From Dolomedes plantarius (Eukaryota > Arthropoda > Arachnida > Araneae > Dolomedidae): DNA of 64,000 bases. The stretch covers positions 66,506,068 to 66,570,067 of the forward strand of contig OU015503.1 in NCBI GenBank assembly GCA_907164885.2, read 5' to 3'. A program made the translations under genes and the position numbers. A model generated the notes under the pieces. That model did not search any database and was not told where the DNA came from. It was given only the letters and a program-made list of their open reading frames with translations. Below are positions 10,353 to 24,867 of this stretch, piece after piece. The first letter of the stretch is position 1, and every line of letters begins with the position of its first letter.

Positions 10353-11876
10353 TTAAGTAGAAGGGTTGTAAACCTTTTGGGACTTCCAAAATTAGAGCGA
10401 AAAATTTCATTCTACACTTTTCCTCTGAAAAGTGAGGGTTTGCTTCACCTTGCGTTTTTATTCTGCATAAATTAGCCATTATTAAAGGTTTTTTTTTAAG
10501 TTTTAACTCTCATTTGAATTTCAAATGATGCGATCTAGTTCAGATATCCGGTTGATCTCGGGACATGGGTTGAAGGTACTTGTATCAGACCCATTTCACT
10601 TGTTCTCTTACTTCTATGATTAGTATTTACTCTTGTATTATACTTTCCCACAAAGCTCCACATCTATTGCCACTTTTTATGCACGTTTCAATTACATATA
10701 TACTGAACATCACAGGACCATAGGACCATAGGAACATGTCATTAACTGTGTTACCTAGGCCATCGCCTTCTAACACAGATATCTCATGAGATTGACAACG
10801 GAGAGCGAAAGTTCCACCGAAATGAGAAAAGGAATGTTCGTTTTTTAATATCTTCGGAAGCTCAAATTGCAACACAAAAGTGAAGCAGAGAGTTTTTTGG
10901 TCAGAGTTTTGGAGGGTGAAATGAAAAGTTCTCATTGGACCTCTCCGGGATCTTCCTGATGCTTCTCTGGTGGAGGCGGAGTCAATAGCTGTCTGAAAGC
11001 TGGTTTTTAATTGGCAGGTAGACAGAGGACGAAGAAGAGTGATTGGATAGAGAGATAAGGTTTAGAATCCGTGAGTTCTAAAACTAGGAAATTTGGCAAA
11101 TCCAAAAGGATATACTCAGAGACAAATAATAAGTGCTAGAATGAAGTTTAAGGATAGTAATACTGAACAATTGGTCGACTGGATCGTTATATCCTTAGCA
11201 GATTTTGGGAATTAAAAATCGAATCAGTCAACCTACCAACATTTGTCAAATTATGTTAATCATACCGCCACTCTGCCGCCCTGCGGTCAATGAATAAATT
11301 GCACTGTTAAGGGCTGATAAGAGATTTGACAGTAAAAATAGATTATTGATTTATGAAAAAAAATCTGATTTATTTTTGCTGGTTTTGATAGGTATGAAGT
11401 CATCTTGCCAGAACTATTAATCATACTTTTTTGAAGCACCAAACTTTTAATGTACAGTTAACAATAAATTTCCCTAAATCGAGAAGATAAATAATGGAAT
11501 TACGCAATTATTCCTAATAATTCAATGATTAATGTGTCTACGGGTAAGTATATAGTCAATTAATCGATATGTGCTCCAGACGTATATTTTCATCTTTTTC
11601 GGATATGGTGATTAATCATTTCATTGTGAATATTAGATTGTTGGATAATATAGTAAGGTTTGGCAGACAGCGATATGAATGCGTAACTGTGATCCTCTGA
11701 ATGAAAATAACATCATATGGTAAAATTTAAACTTCACTGATAAAAACATACATGAATATTGTAGAAAATTGAGAATTATATTGATAGACTCTCAGGTTGA
11801 TATGCACTGGGTTTTTCAAAAGGGTGAGTACAATAATGACTAACAATGTAGATGAATTCTGCCGATCAGTGGCTCT
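10353..11876. other. Intergenic sequence, no recognisable feature
   Basis: A 102-codon minus-strand frame at 10627-10935 matches no family I know and has no gene context. The rest is AT-rich and featureless to the eye. Confidence 0.45.
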
Positions 11877-11878
11877 GG

Positions 11879-12502
11879 ATATATATATATATATATATAT
11901 TAACAGTTCCGTAACTGACTGACTCACTGACTGACTGATATACAACGCACAGACCAAACCACTGGACCTAAAGGGCTGAAATTTTGCAGGGCGATTCTTC
12001 TCATAGTGTAGGGGTGCACTAAGAAAGATTTTGGAAAATTTCTTCTTAGATTTTTGTAAAATTAAATTTTAAGCTGTTAACATTCTTTAATGTTTGCATT
12101 TGAAATAATAATCTGAGGGTTATAAATTTTATATCACGAGAAGGATCATAAAAATGCTTTTAAAATGGAATCTTTTTCGAATCTTTACATCCATTTTCTG
12201 ATTTTTGGTGAATTTTTAAAGGTTACTTTTTAGAATTTAATTTATTAAATGCCGATCACGGGATTTCTTTTTCTGGTACTTTAAATAAATTTATCGTCAC
12301 GTGCATTACAACTAAATAGACAAAATAAATTTCTTGCTAATACGGCAGATGATTGGACATTATCCAAAAAAATAATGAAATACAATAAAAGATATTATGT
12401 TCCTCAAACTGTACTATATTATTTTGTAGGCATTAATTTCATACATTGAACGTTGTATTTAATTTGAATGTACTCCGTAGCAAAGTGCGGGTTTTCAGCT
12501 AG
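11879..12502 (+). mobile_element. Helitron-like non-autonomous element F, copy 1
   Basis: The family body starts AGTTCCGTAACTGACTGACT and CATACAACGCACAGACCAAA. It ends with a hairpin-capable TACTCCGTAGCAAAGTG, then about ten bases, then CTAG followed by T. A 3' hairpin just before CTRR with insertion before T is the Helitron signature. The 5' TC is lost in a short (TA)n. No Rep/helicase coding is present. Confidence 0.7.
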
Positions 12503-13512
<1,010 letters not shown>

Positions 13513-13514
13513 TA

Positions 13515-13768
13515 TGTCGCTCACTCCTTTCAACAACGTCATATCTCAAAAAACAAGAATTTTCAGGAGAGTGATTTGAAAGTTTAAAAGTACATTGAAA
13601 TGTATTGAAACTAAATTTCAATTCTGCTCTCTAGTGGCTAAATATTTAGAAGTGACATATGACGATCTTGCAGGGATATACTACCCTTTCGGGGCATTCT
13701 GAAAATAAGCATAACTAAAAATCGCCGACTTTTGACATAGGACGTTGTTGAAAGGAGTGAGCGATGTG
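13515..13768. mobile_element. MITE with ~33-bp terminal inverted repeats
   Basis: TCGCTCACTCCTTTCAACAA at 13517 is mirrored by TTGTTGAAAGGAGTGAGCGA ending at 13766; the match extends inward through ACGTCATATCTCAAAA. The 250-bp segment is non-coding. Superfamily not determined. Confidence 0.75.
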
Positions 13769-13995
13769 TGAACAGAATCTACATATTCATTTATGACACT
13801 TTCGAGGTCATACACTTTTGTACCGCAATGCATGATAGACGATGGTTCTTTCCAAAGCGGGCTGGATGACTTCAAATTCCAGTAAAAATTAAGAGAAACT
13901 TCGCATTTGGAATTTCTTTCTCTGCAGCGTCGTTATCGGTTTTGCCTTACTGGGGAATCCGTGGCCTTCTAAACATTATAACCGATAAAATTATA

Positions 13996-14624
13996 CCGGG
14001 TGTCCCAAAAATGACCGACGATTTGAAAAATCAATTAAAGAAAAACGGATGGTGATAGAAATGTACGGTTTGCTGCATTCTGCTTGGGTAACCAGGGAAT
14101 TTATTCTCACCAATTTTCAAAATTAGTTACAAAGTTCGTCAACAGATGGCGCTGCTGACAGGGAAAAACATAAAATAATGTTTTCAAAGCAAGAAGCATA
14201 CGCAAAGTGGCATGGATTGGCCTCCCTATTTGCCAGATTTGACGCCATGCGATTTTTTTCTTTGGGGGTACTTGAAAGACCAGGTGCATCGTCACAATCC
14301 ACAAACTGTAGATGAACTGGAACAGTACATCTCTGCTTCTTGTCAGAACATTCAAACTAAAATTTTTGTACGGGTGTCTGCGAATTTTAACCTGAGACTG
14401 CGCCCCGTTGTTGCTGCAAACGGTGGTTATTTTGAAAACATTGTTTTATAGTTTTTCCCAGTCAGCAGTGCCATCTGTTGACGAACTTTGTAACTAATTT
14501 TGAAAATTGGTGAGAAAAAATTCCCTGGTAACCTAAGCAGAATGCAGCAAATCGTACATTTCTATCGCCTTCCATTTTTCTTCAATTGGTTTTTAAAATC
14601 GTTGGTAATTTTTGGGACACCCGA
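13996..14624 (+). mobile_element. Mariner-type element with ~190-bp inverted repeats, internally deleted
   Basis: CCGGGTGTCCCAAAAATGAC follows a TA, and its inverse (AATTTTTGGGACACCCG) precedes a TA on the right. Similarity between the ends continues for about 190 bp, including TTCGTCAACAGATGGCGCTG and its mirror. Only the last part of a transposase lies between the arms. Confidence 0.85.
14212..14451 (+). pseudogene. Mariner-like transposase, C-terminal fragment
   Basis: The frame WPPYLPDLTPCDFFLWGYLK carries the third catalytic Asp (TPCDFF) typical of the DDxD mariner-type transposases with a DUF4817-like HTH. It then runs through a plausible C-terminus to a TAG. The HTH and the first two Asp residues are missing, so it cannot be active. 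It is bounded by the long inverted repeats of its element. Confidence 0.75.
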
Positions 14625-15435
14625 TAGGAATAGTAAGATAAAACATGTGAGGAGCTAGGTCTTTTCTTGTTCCGTTTAGCTCTGGAAAAATATCTGAGCT
14701 TCGAGAACTCTACAAAGGTCTTGCCCCTTTGTTCCTGTTCTGCCGCTACTGCGAATCCTTCCCATATTTTGGACTGTGTCGGTGTCTATATCATCTTGTT
14801 TGTAGAAGATCAGGATACTACTGCCTCGCTTTTTATCACACGACAAAACCTCATGGAAATGTTCTAGCATTTTCTAGACCACGGAGCTTAGCAACCACAA
14901 CAGAATAACTGAAATGCAATCATTCGAAACATTTGAATAACCCTCGTTAATACTTTCTCAAATGTGAACTTTTTGGTAGCCTTATTGGAATTTTGGTAGG
15001 AATAGAGGAAGCCTTAGGTAAAAAGAAATCGTAAGACGCATTTTTGACCCTCTAAGCGTTTGAGACATGCTGTTCCGTCATATACTTTAAATTTTGTTTT
15101 TCTGACAGAATATTCTGTACGTAGACTGGTATTCAAAATGATCTCAGGATTATAGAAGATTTTAGTATCATGCATATACTCTAGGTATATGTAATGACAA
15201 ACTGTTGAAGAACCCGATCTTCCGGTTATTAGATAAAAGTTTTTCAGCTTCTTATCGGAAGGTTCGAGAATGCTGTACAGAACTCATCTGAATGAGCTTT
15301 ACATTTCCGGAAATACACGTTATCTTAATTCCCAGGGTGAAAAACAAATGTATGGCTACGCAATCATTATATACTGCCTGGTAATATGTTTTCACGAAAA
15401 TTAATTCAAGTTCCCAGATCTGCTGAGTTTGAAGT
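14625..15435. other. Intergenic sequence, no recognisable feature
   Basis: Two short frames (14667-14867, both strands) have no recognisable product. No repeat was identified. Confidence 0.4.
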
Positions 15436-15785
15436 CCGGGATAATAACCACAATACCAACAAGATTGCTGAGGAAATTATGTTGCCTGGGTTGAACTTTG
15501 CAGTGTAGGAAAATTCGACTGTGCTTGTTAACCACAATATCAGCAAGAACTGCTGAGGAATTTATGTTGCCTGCGTTGAGACCTAAATTGAAGAATAATT
15601 GAACTTGATTGATAACCACGATATCAAAAGATTGCTGAGGAAATTATGTTTCCGGGGTTGAGTGTTACAGGGTAGGATAATTGAACTGCGCTCGATAACC
15701 ACAATATGAACAAGAACTGCTGAGGAAATTATGTTCCCTGCGTTGAGTCCTGTAGTGTAGGGTAATTGGACTACGGTTACGGGAA
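15436..15785. repeat. ~86-bp minisatellite, four units
   Basis: Units starting near 15450, 15532, 15613 and 15697 share AACCACAATATC, CAAGAACTGCTGAGGAAATTATGTT, the CCTGCGTTGAG part and a GTGTAGGATAATTGAACT-like part (degenerate). No coding meaning; the minus-strand frames across it simply reflect the repeat. Confidence 0.85.
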
Positions 15786-16695
15786 GCAGCAATGATATAG
15801 CGACCAGTTAGATATTTGCGCTACAGAAAAGAATATCGAAGAACAGGTTTCATTGGGTGACTCGATCTCAGAGTTACAAGAAGATTGATTTCGCAAAAAA
15901 ACAAAAAAAAAACAGTTATCGGGAAAAGATATGATATTTGAAAATAAAACAAAGGTCAAGACATTGAATCAATATTTTTTGGTCCACTTTCAGGAGAATT
16001 AAATTTTTTTTTTGTTCATGCAAGCCACGCATAAACTCTTATGTTTATTAAACATATTGTTCTTATTTTTTTTAATTTTCTAGATTCTTCATAAATATAG
16101 ACGTTACTTTATTATTTTGGAAAATATGGAATTTATTTTATTGTACTTATAAACTTTTATAATTTACATTTCTACTGTCGGAGAAACCAGAAAAAATGCA
16201 AATTTTATTAGAAATATATTGAAGATTGCTAACATTGCTTCGCTGCATTTTATTGCTGAAACTGTATCGTGTAATAGTGAGCTCAGTGGTTGCTTTATAT
16301 ATATTTAGGTGATTAAAGTATGCTTCTCTCTTCATCCAAGCGGAATAGCCTATATCACATGAGATTGCCGTTAGCTAAAGTGTTATTGTTATCCAACTAA
16401 CAAATATCCGTACCTAGCATTTCAAAGTTTACCGAAATATCCAATAAATAAAGTAATATAGCAGTAACATAACGACGTTTAGCAGAGGATGAAAAATAAT
16501 GAATTTAATCAAGCACACCTCGGTACGTATTTAAAATCTTGAACCATTTTTTTTTAATTAGAAGTACATCTGGAATTACATCTTCTCATTTGTTATTATT
16601 AATATTATTAGGTAGTTATGTTTTTTAATTATAACTTTTGATTATTGTCTTGTATGCAGTTGATGCAGAGGTATTTCAAATTATTGCCATTTTCT
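15786..16695. other. Intergenic AT-rich sequence
   Basis: No coding frame, inverted repeat or known repeat was identified. Confidence 0.4.
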
Positions 16696-16699
16696 TTAA

Positions 16700-17703
16700 C
16701 CTTCCAGCACGCGCGTCTGTGCAAATTTTACGACAAATTCGGTTTTTAATGCGCTATTTTAGCATATCGCCTTTCGGACATCTGAAAGTCATTTCTATTC
16801 CTCCTTTCAACCCTTCCCCACATATTAGAATGTGCCAACAGGAAATCACGTGACAATTTTTATTGTTAACCGGGGTTTTGTGCTACTTGGTAACTTATTC
16901 GAAATTTTACGATACGCACGTGGTCGTGGGTGAAAATTCGGAAAATATTTTTTTCTCAAGTGTTTTGCAATTTTGCGTTAATAACTGACGTGTATTATTT
17001 TAATTTGTATAAAGTCGAATCTATATTTTTTATATGGATTTCATGGCAATAAAATATTTACAACTAGCTGATTTTTCCCGCATTGTTCAAGAATTATCTG
17101 ATGAAGAAAACGAAAGGAAGGAAACATTTGGATTTGAGAGCGATGACGATTTGAGTGAACAAGATACAGAAATAAATAATCTTAGTAGTGAATCTGAACA
17201 ATATATTTCGGATGATGATGATAATAATGATTCAAAGGGAAGAAACTGTGATGACATGTTCTGTGTTGGTAAGGATAAGGTTAAGTGGCGAAAAGCGAAG
17301 CATGCAAACTGCTCAAAGACGAAAAAGATGTATATTGTAAAAGTGTTACCTGCCCTAAAACACCATGCCAATGATATAGAGAATGAAATAGGATAAATAT
17401 TAAAACTATTTTGGATTTAAAATATAGTTCTGAAATAATAAAGTTTAAATTTTCTATAATGAAATACATCATTGCTTTTCAACCTGACTAATATGAGTAT
17501 TTAAAAATAATTTATTTCATTTCAATGTGACATCATTTGTATTTTGCAACAATAAGGTTAATGATTTATTCCTTAACAAATTTATTATCAATATTCATTC
17601 ATTTATGTCGTTTTTCGTGCCAAAAACGGTAAAATAACATCTGTCGTAAAAAATACGACACGCGCGTGTTCATGTAAAATTGCTGAGAGCGCGTGCTGGA
17701 AGG
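16700..17703 (+). mobile_element. piggyBac-like element 1, internally deleted
   Basis: TTAA at 16696-16699 and 17704-17707 flank the ends CCTTCCAGCACGCGCG and, inverted, CCTTCCAGCACGCGCTC. A TTAA duplication with CCnn tips is the piggyBac signature. A second subterminal inverted motif with ACGCGCGTGT lies near the right end. At 1,004 bp it is less than half the usual length; it keeps the transposase N-terminus only. Confidence 0.88.
17034..17396 (+). pseudogene. piggyBac transposase N-terminal fragment (120 codons, open)
   Basis: The frame starts MDFMAIKYLQLADFSRIVQE. It contains a long acidic Asp/Glu/Ser tract (residues ~20-66), then a GKDKVKWRKAK motif like the GKDG.TKW motif that precedes the catalytic domain of piggyBac transposases. 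It stops soon after. No DDD catalytic core or C-terminal cysteine-rich domain remains. The frame is free of stops, so a short acidic protein could be made, but it would have no transposase activity. Confidence 0.7.
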
Positions 17704-17872
17704 TTAAACATAGGATTTTCTTTTATTACAAAGCACGATATTTTTGAAATAAAATCACAATGGATCGTTTATATACTTCGCTTGAATCCGTTCGGATCGG
17801 AAGATGTGGTCTATGATTAATTTCTCCCTTAATAGAATTTAATTCCTGTGTATAATCCTGCTGTTTCTTCTT

Positions 17873-18085
17873 TCAGAAAAGTGGCCGAATCGTCTTTGGA
17901 TTATGTTTTACTACATATGTAACTTCAAATGAAGTAGGAGCACATAGGTACACGATAGGTGCACATAGGACCACCTGATCTTCTGCCATGTATGGTTTGT
18001 CAGCGTGCACGCCTACGGATTTGAATCCATCTGATAGTATTTTCTTCCATACATCTTTATTTTCTTGGGTTTGAGTTGTTCCCAT
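17873..18085 (-). CDS. Unrecognised 70-codon open frame
   Basis: The product (MGTTQTQENKDVWKKILSDG at its start) has balanced amino-acid composition and stands out from the surrounding low-complexity frames. It could be an exon or a decayed gene piece. I recognise no domain, no signal peptide and no splice context. A short GGAGCACATAGG/GGTGCACATAGG duplication lies inside it. It may be chance. Confidence 0.15.
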   Translation of the reverse strand: MGTTQTQENKDVWKKILSDGFKSVGVHADKPYMAEDQVVLCAPIVYLCAPTSFEVTYVVKHNPKTIRPLF

Positions 18086-18107
18086 GTCGGCTCTGACTGA
18101 TTTTTTC

Positions 18108-18889
18108 CATGTTTTTATTAACTCGCTTTCTTGTTTGTTTGTTTGTGTGTGTGTTTGTCCCGTACAAATCTTGCAATCGATTTTTAACTAACTTCCCGAC
18201 TAGCTAGACATTTGAAACTTTTAGAATAGCTCAGAACACGATGACAATGGCTTATTTTAATACTTTTAGCCATCTTTAAGCATATTTGAATTTATTTTCA
18301 GTTAATTTTGTTTTGTAGACTGGTGCAGCCATCTATCGGCCGGGACGAGAACGAAAAGTTAAACGTAAGTTAACTTCCAATTAACTTCATTTTCTTTCAA
18401 GTTGATGGGATAATTCCTCAAAAAAAATTTTTTTAAAGTATTTATTAATACATAGAATTGCCGAGTTTATATGATGCAACAGAAAATTTAAAAACATGGT
18501 ATATAAAAAGTTCTTTTTATCTTGTAATTATATAATTTGCTGTTACAAAGAGTGACTGTGACAAATTTACATATTACAATGTTTCGTTTAAGACCAAAAT
18601 GAGGTAAACTGAAGCAGTAGTTTTCTCTCACTGACTGCCCAAAAAGTCGCCTTAGCAACTTAAATATATAGATTTGCATTTCTTTTGAACAAATTTGCTC
18701 CGAGGTGTCAAATTTCAACGCAAGTTAACTTCCAATTAACTTCATTTTCTTTCAAGTTGATGGGATAATTCATCAAAAAAAAATTTAAAAAGTATTTAAT
18801 AATACACAGAATTTTCAAGTTTATATGATTCAACAGAAAATGTAAAAACATTGTATTTAAAAAGTTCTTTTTATCTTGAAATTATTCCT
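18108..18889. repeat. Composite of repeat E, inverted segment J and a second partial E
   Basis: 18108-18532 is a full E copy. 18538-18716 is segment J inverted relative to 8786-8990. 18716-18889 repeats the last ~170 bp of E (GTTAACTTCCAATTAACTTC to TTCTTTTTATCTTG). This order differs from copy 1 of element I, where J and E are about 830 bp apart. Confidence 0.75.
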
Positions 18890-19523
18890 TTAAAAGACAT
18901 CACTTCTTTAAAGTTTCCTGTTAGATAAATATGACAATTATTTCATCCGAAATTCGCTAAAAAGTCATTGTAATTGAAAAAAAAATTTCAATCCCCTAGA
19001 AAACACTTCGTGACCCCCCAGGAGGTCTTTTCCCCTGGCTTAGAGACCCTCTGGCTTAGAGCAACATTTCAATGCACGCGTCCTAAAATAATCTAAAGCT
19101 ATCTTCTATCACTTCTGTATTGCTGTAATGATTTCATGTAATACGACCCTCATTCGGAACCGTGTTTTTCAAAACCTTTATTTGCAAAAATCTTCGTTCC
19201 ATTTTTCGTGAGAATAAGAGTATAGCACCAAAATGGCAAAACGATGAAAAAATAGTCCATAACTATACAACTTTTCACAAAATTGAAAACTTTTCGTCGA
19301 AATTTAGCAAAATATTAGATAAACGACTCTAGCTCTAATATTTTGAATATACGTAAAACATTAATTTTATTTTATTGTATGTAAATAAGGCCACCGGAAA
19401 TGTAATTATCTAAAAACTAATCGATATATTGAAATGTAAGAAAAATACAGGTCATCACATGCAGCTACGTGTATTTAATCAGTACAATATAATTTTGAAA
19501 AAAAAGTTCTCCAAACGTAGACA
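18890..19523. other. Intergenic AT-rich sequence
   Basis: Nothing recognisable on either strand. Confidence 0.4.
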
Positions 19524-19744
19524 TAATGTAAAGAACTAAAATGGGGTATATTATTTATTGATTCATCGCTATATTTATAAAAGAAATCTGATGAGAAATC
19601 ACTGATATTTATAAAGGATGATATTTATAATATTATGAAAAATTACTGATATGTAAATTATTATCAGTAGTTTCTCATGAGGTTTCTTTTATAAATACAG
19701 CTAAAAATCAACAAATAATATACCAAATTTTAATTCTTTACATT
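19524..19744. repeat. Foldback element, ~85-bp inverted arms
   Basis: The arm starting AATGTAAAGAACTAAAATGG (19524-19610) is mirrored by the arm ending TTTTAATTCTTTACATT (19744), with about 50 bp between them. Arms are ~85% identical by eye. It would form a long hairpin and is probably a MITE. No flanking duplication is obvious. Confidence 0.75.
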
Positions 19745-20108
19745 CTTAAGATAAACTGCCTGTTTGGACCCATTTTTTCAAAAATATACGGCATTGATTA
19801 TATTCATACTTTTCTAATTAAAATGTTATATAAAATCATAAAAACAAATACAGTTTGGGTGAAAATTTCATAAAATTTTAAAATAGGGGGAATTTTTCAT
19901 AAAATTTTAGTACAATTTAGTGCTTACACCAGTGAACCTACACTCTATTTAAATCAATGTATTTTAATTTCCTTTATACTACATATATGAATGTATACTT
20001 CCTATATACATACATATTCCTTTATACTATATATACTATTTGTAAGCCAGAAAATAGTAGGTAAACATGTAAAACACTATTGGAAAATTTCATTGAAATA
20101 TATTGAAA

Positions 20109-22447
<2,339 letters not shown>

Positions 22448-22475
<28 letters not shown>
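22448..22475. repeat. (TA)n microsatellite
   Basis: Short TA run shared by the right end of the DD41D element and the left end of the Tc1 hybrid. Confidence 0.93.
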
Positions 22476-22478
<3 letters not shown>

Positions 22479-22711
22479 TGCTGGCCACCCAAATTGCAAC
22501 ACCAAGAAAGACAAGAGATATCACAACAAAATTTATTCTGTAGATAACATGTTGACCAAGTATCAAATGATTAAATTTATAGACTCCGGCCTGTCTCCGG
22601 CCATCTACCAAGGACTTGTGGCATCCATGCCAAGGCGGGTTGAAGCTGTGTTGCGCGCGAAAGGTGGGCCAACTCATTATTGACAGGTGGTCATAATGTT
22701 TTGGCTCTTGA

Positions 22712-22714
<3 letters not shown>
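22476..22714. mobile_element. Hybrid element with ends from two different Tc1 families
   Basis: 22476-22580 equals the 3' end of Tc1 family B, inverted (CACTGCTGGCCACCCAAATT to AAATTTATAGACT), as at 50945-51052. 22581-22714 equals the 3' end of family A (CTGTCTCCGGCCATCTACCA to TTTTGGCTCTTGAGTG), as at 3259-3380. The junction is clean. TA flanks both outer ends. It contains only the last codons of the family A transposase (PAIYQGLVASMPRRVEAVLR), so it is non-coding in practice. Confidence 0.85.
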
Positions 22715-22774
<60 letters not shown>

Positions 22775-22790
22775 CATATATATATATGTA
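22715..22790. repeat. (TA)n microsatellite
   Basis: About 75 bp of TA with TTTATATATACA interruptions. Confidence 0.95.
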
Positions 22791-22885
22791 TTTTTTTCCC
22801 AGGCTTTCAGACAATGGTATATTTAACTGACAAGCGATAAGGGAAACAATATGTGTGTGTGGGGGGGAAATGCTTGAGGGGGTAA

Positions 22886-23377
22886 ATGATTCCTGGTTCC
22901 TTAAAGAATATAGAAAGTTTTTTAGTTTGGGACATGTTGACATCTCATCTAAGGGATAATACGAAGAAATTGCTGAAAGAGTGTAGCACAGACTTGACAG
23001 TTATTCCAGGCGGATTAACGCCATTAGTTCAGCCTTTATATGTGTGTGTCAATAAACCATTCAAAGGAAATATAAAACGACAGCGAAACACGGGGATATT
23101 CGAAGAAACATTTACAACAGAAGGCCAAATGCGTCATGCCTGTCTATAAATAATGTGTAAGTGAATAATAAAAGCATGGAATAAAATTAAACCTGACATG
23201 ATTCAAAAGTAATTTTAAAAATGTATTATATCTAACAATCTAGATGGAGCGGAAGATGATTATTTATTCTCGGATCAGAGAAACAGTGACGGTAAAGAGG
23301 AAACAGAATTCGATGATGTGCCTGAAGGTATAACGGAAGACGAGTATGACGAACTATTCATGCTATCCGATAATTAA
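22886..23377 (+). pseudogene. pogo/Tigger-type transposase, C-terminal remnant
   Basis: The first part reads ESFLVWDMLTSHLRDNTKKL and TVIPGGLTPLVQPLYVCVNK, the usual end of a pogo DDE domain. The first of these keeps its Asp. In the second, the position usually occupied by the last catalytic Asp (QPLDV) is Tyr. After a frame change near 23149 the sequence continues with CIISNNLDGAEDDYLFSD and ITEDEYDELFMLSDN, the acidic tail typical of these proteins, and stops at TAA 23375-23377. Inactive fragment. Confidence 0.8.
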
Positions 23378-23738
23378 AATTTTTAAGTTCATATGGTATG
23401 TCGTTTTTTTTTAAATAAACAGCATTTAGGTACATGTAGAAATATAATTTTTTCATGTTCCTCTTTTCCTTATTTTCAAAGCTATCTTTTTTATATCCGG
23501 CGTATAACGCTCACCCGTAAATTTTGATTTCTTTTTTTTGTATTTAAAGTGCGCATGGACATGGACATGCACAAAAAGTTTTTGTGAGGTTCCAAATAGG
23601 GCTAAGAAAGCCCTTTACCATCGGTATGGATATGGGAAGCACTGAAGCTTTTCCCGCATGGTCCAAGAAGAAATGAATCAAGTAAAAGAAAAAGTTAAGT
23701 TACTACAAAAAAAAATTAAAGAAGTTAAAAAATAAAAA

Positions 23739-24235
23739 GGTGTTGGAGCCAGTTGTCCATCCTTACCGTTAGGGCTTGCCCACAGCCATATTTCAACAGG
23801 ATAATGCGCGAGCACACGTGGCACGCATTGCCCAACGGTTTTTCGTCAATCGCCAGATTGAATTGTTTCCCTGGCCGCCTCGCTCTCCGGATCTTTCGCC
23901 GATAGAAAACATGTGGTCCATGGTTGCTCTACGATTGACCCAGATTCCATCCCCAGCTGCCACAGCAGATCAACTTTGGCAACTTGTGGAATCTGCTTGG
24001 TCTGCTGTACCCCAAGAACTCATCCAAAGTCTCTTTGAATCAATGCCGAGGCGTGTGGCAGCGGTGATCTCCAACAATGGCGGCTACTCTGGCTACTGAT
24101 TTTGGCAGGAACCACACTTCACAGAAGTCTATAAATTTAATCATTTGATACTTGGTCACCATGTTATCTACAAAATAAATTTTGTTGTGATATCTCTTGT
24201 CTTTCTTGGTGTTGCAATTTGGGTGGCCAGCAGTG
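23739..24235 (+). mobile_element. Tc1-like element (family B), 3' fragment
   Basis: It matches the 3' third of the near-complete copy at 50945-52353, in the opposite orientation, and ends with GGGTGGCCAGCAGTG before TA. The 5' part is missing; the break lies at AGGTGTTGGAGCCAG. Confidence 0.88.
23767..24099 (+). pseudogene. Tc1-like transposase (family B), C-terminal fragment
   Basis: The frame includes AIFQQDNARAHVARIAQRFF (second catalytic Asp) and SPDLSPIENMWSMVALRLTQ (catalytic Glu), then runs to the natural stop after SNNGGYSGY. It is uninterrupted in this part, but the HTH domains and first Asp are absent. Compare the longer copy at 51081-52148, which has a stop just after PIENM where this copy reads on. 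Confidence 0.85.
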
Positions 24236-24867
24236 TATAAAGATTAAACTCTCAAAAGTCGAAGCCGAGCCACAGAGGACCGCGAGCAGCAAAAATATTA
24301 AACGCTTTGATCAAACCCAGGATGGGAAAGAACTATCAAGTAACCGGTGCTTGAAAAAAGTCGAAAAAGGAAGCAAGATGATGAATTTGTATTACAGAGG
24401 TTAAAAAAGATCAAGCTTAACTACTGGTCGAGAGAAAAATTTGTCCCGCAACCTGATTGGTTCACGAAACAGGATCCAGAAGTTCAGCAGAAGATATTAT
24501 CAGGGAGGACGGCTCACAATTTGACCATGAGGATTCGCAGAGGCATACTACACCAACGAGACGCCACACTTTCTTTTTCAAAAAAGCGTAAGAGGATGTG
24601 ACTGCATATAATTAGGAAAAAAAAGGGGGGTGAAAATTAAGAGGTCTAGAAAGAATTTAAGGAAAACGGAGTGACATAAAGAAAGATTTTTTCTTAATTA
24701 CGGGAAAGAATTAAAAGTCCGCGTTTTTCGCCGAAAAATACGGTATATTTATCTTGCATTCTCGGGGAGTTTCCTATGCTTCTCGTATTTTGTTTACTCC
24801 ATGGTTTCTAATATTTTCTACTTCTTCCGTTGGCAGTTCATTTCTTCACAGTTTTAAGGCTGCTGTG

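Larger units (their letters stand above)
23487..24746. mobile_element. Possible pogo-like element interrupted by a Tc1 fragment
   Basis: CCGGCGTATAACGCTCACCC near 23497 resembles, inverted, the right-hand CCGCGTTTTTCGCCGAAAAATACGG (24718-24746, then TA). Together they look like decayed pogo/Tigger tips. The Tc1 family B fragment 23739-24235 sits between them. The interior frame at 24347-24601 (Lys/Arg-rich, 84 codons) has no recognisable family. The pairing of the two ends is uncertain. Confidence 0.35.

Noticed and set aside
10627..10935. 102-codon minus-strand gene
   Set aside because: No domain recognised and no flanking evidence; length is within chance for a 64-kb AT-rich window.
15436..15785. 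CRISPR-like or satellite array
   Set aside because: Only four diverged 86-bp units without unique spacers; a plain minisatellite.
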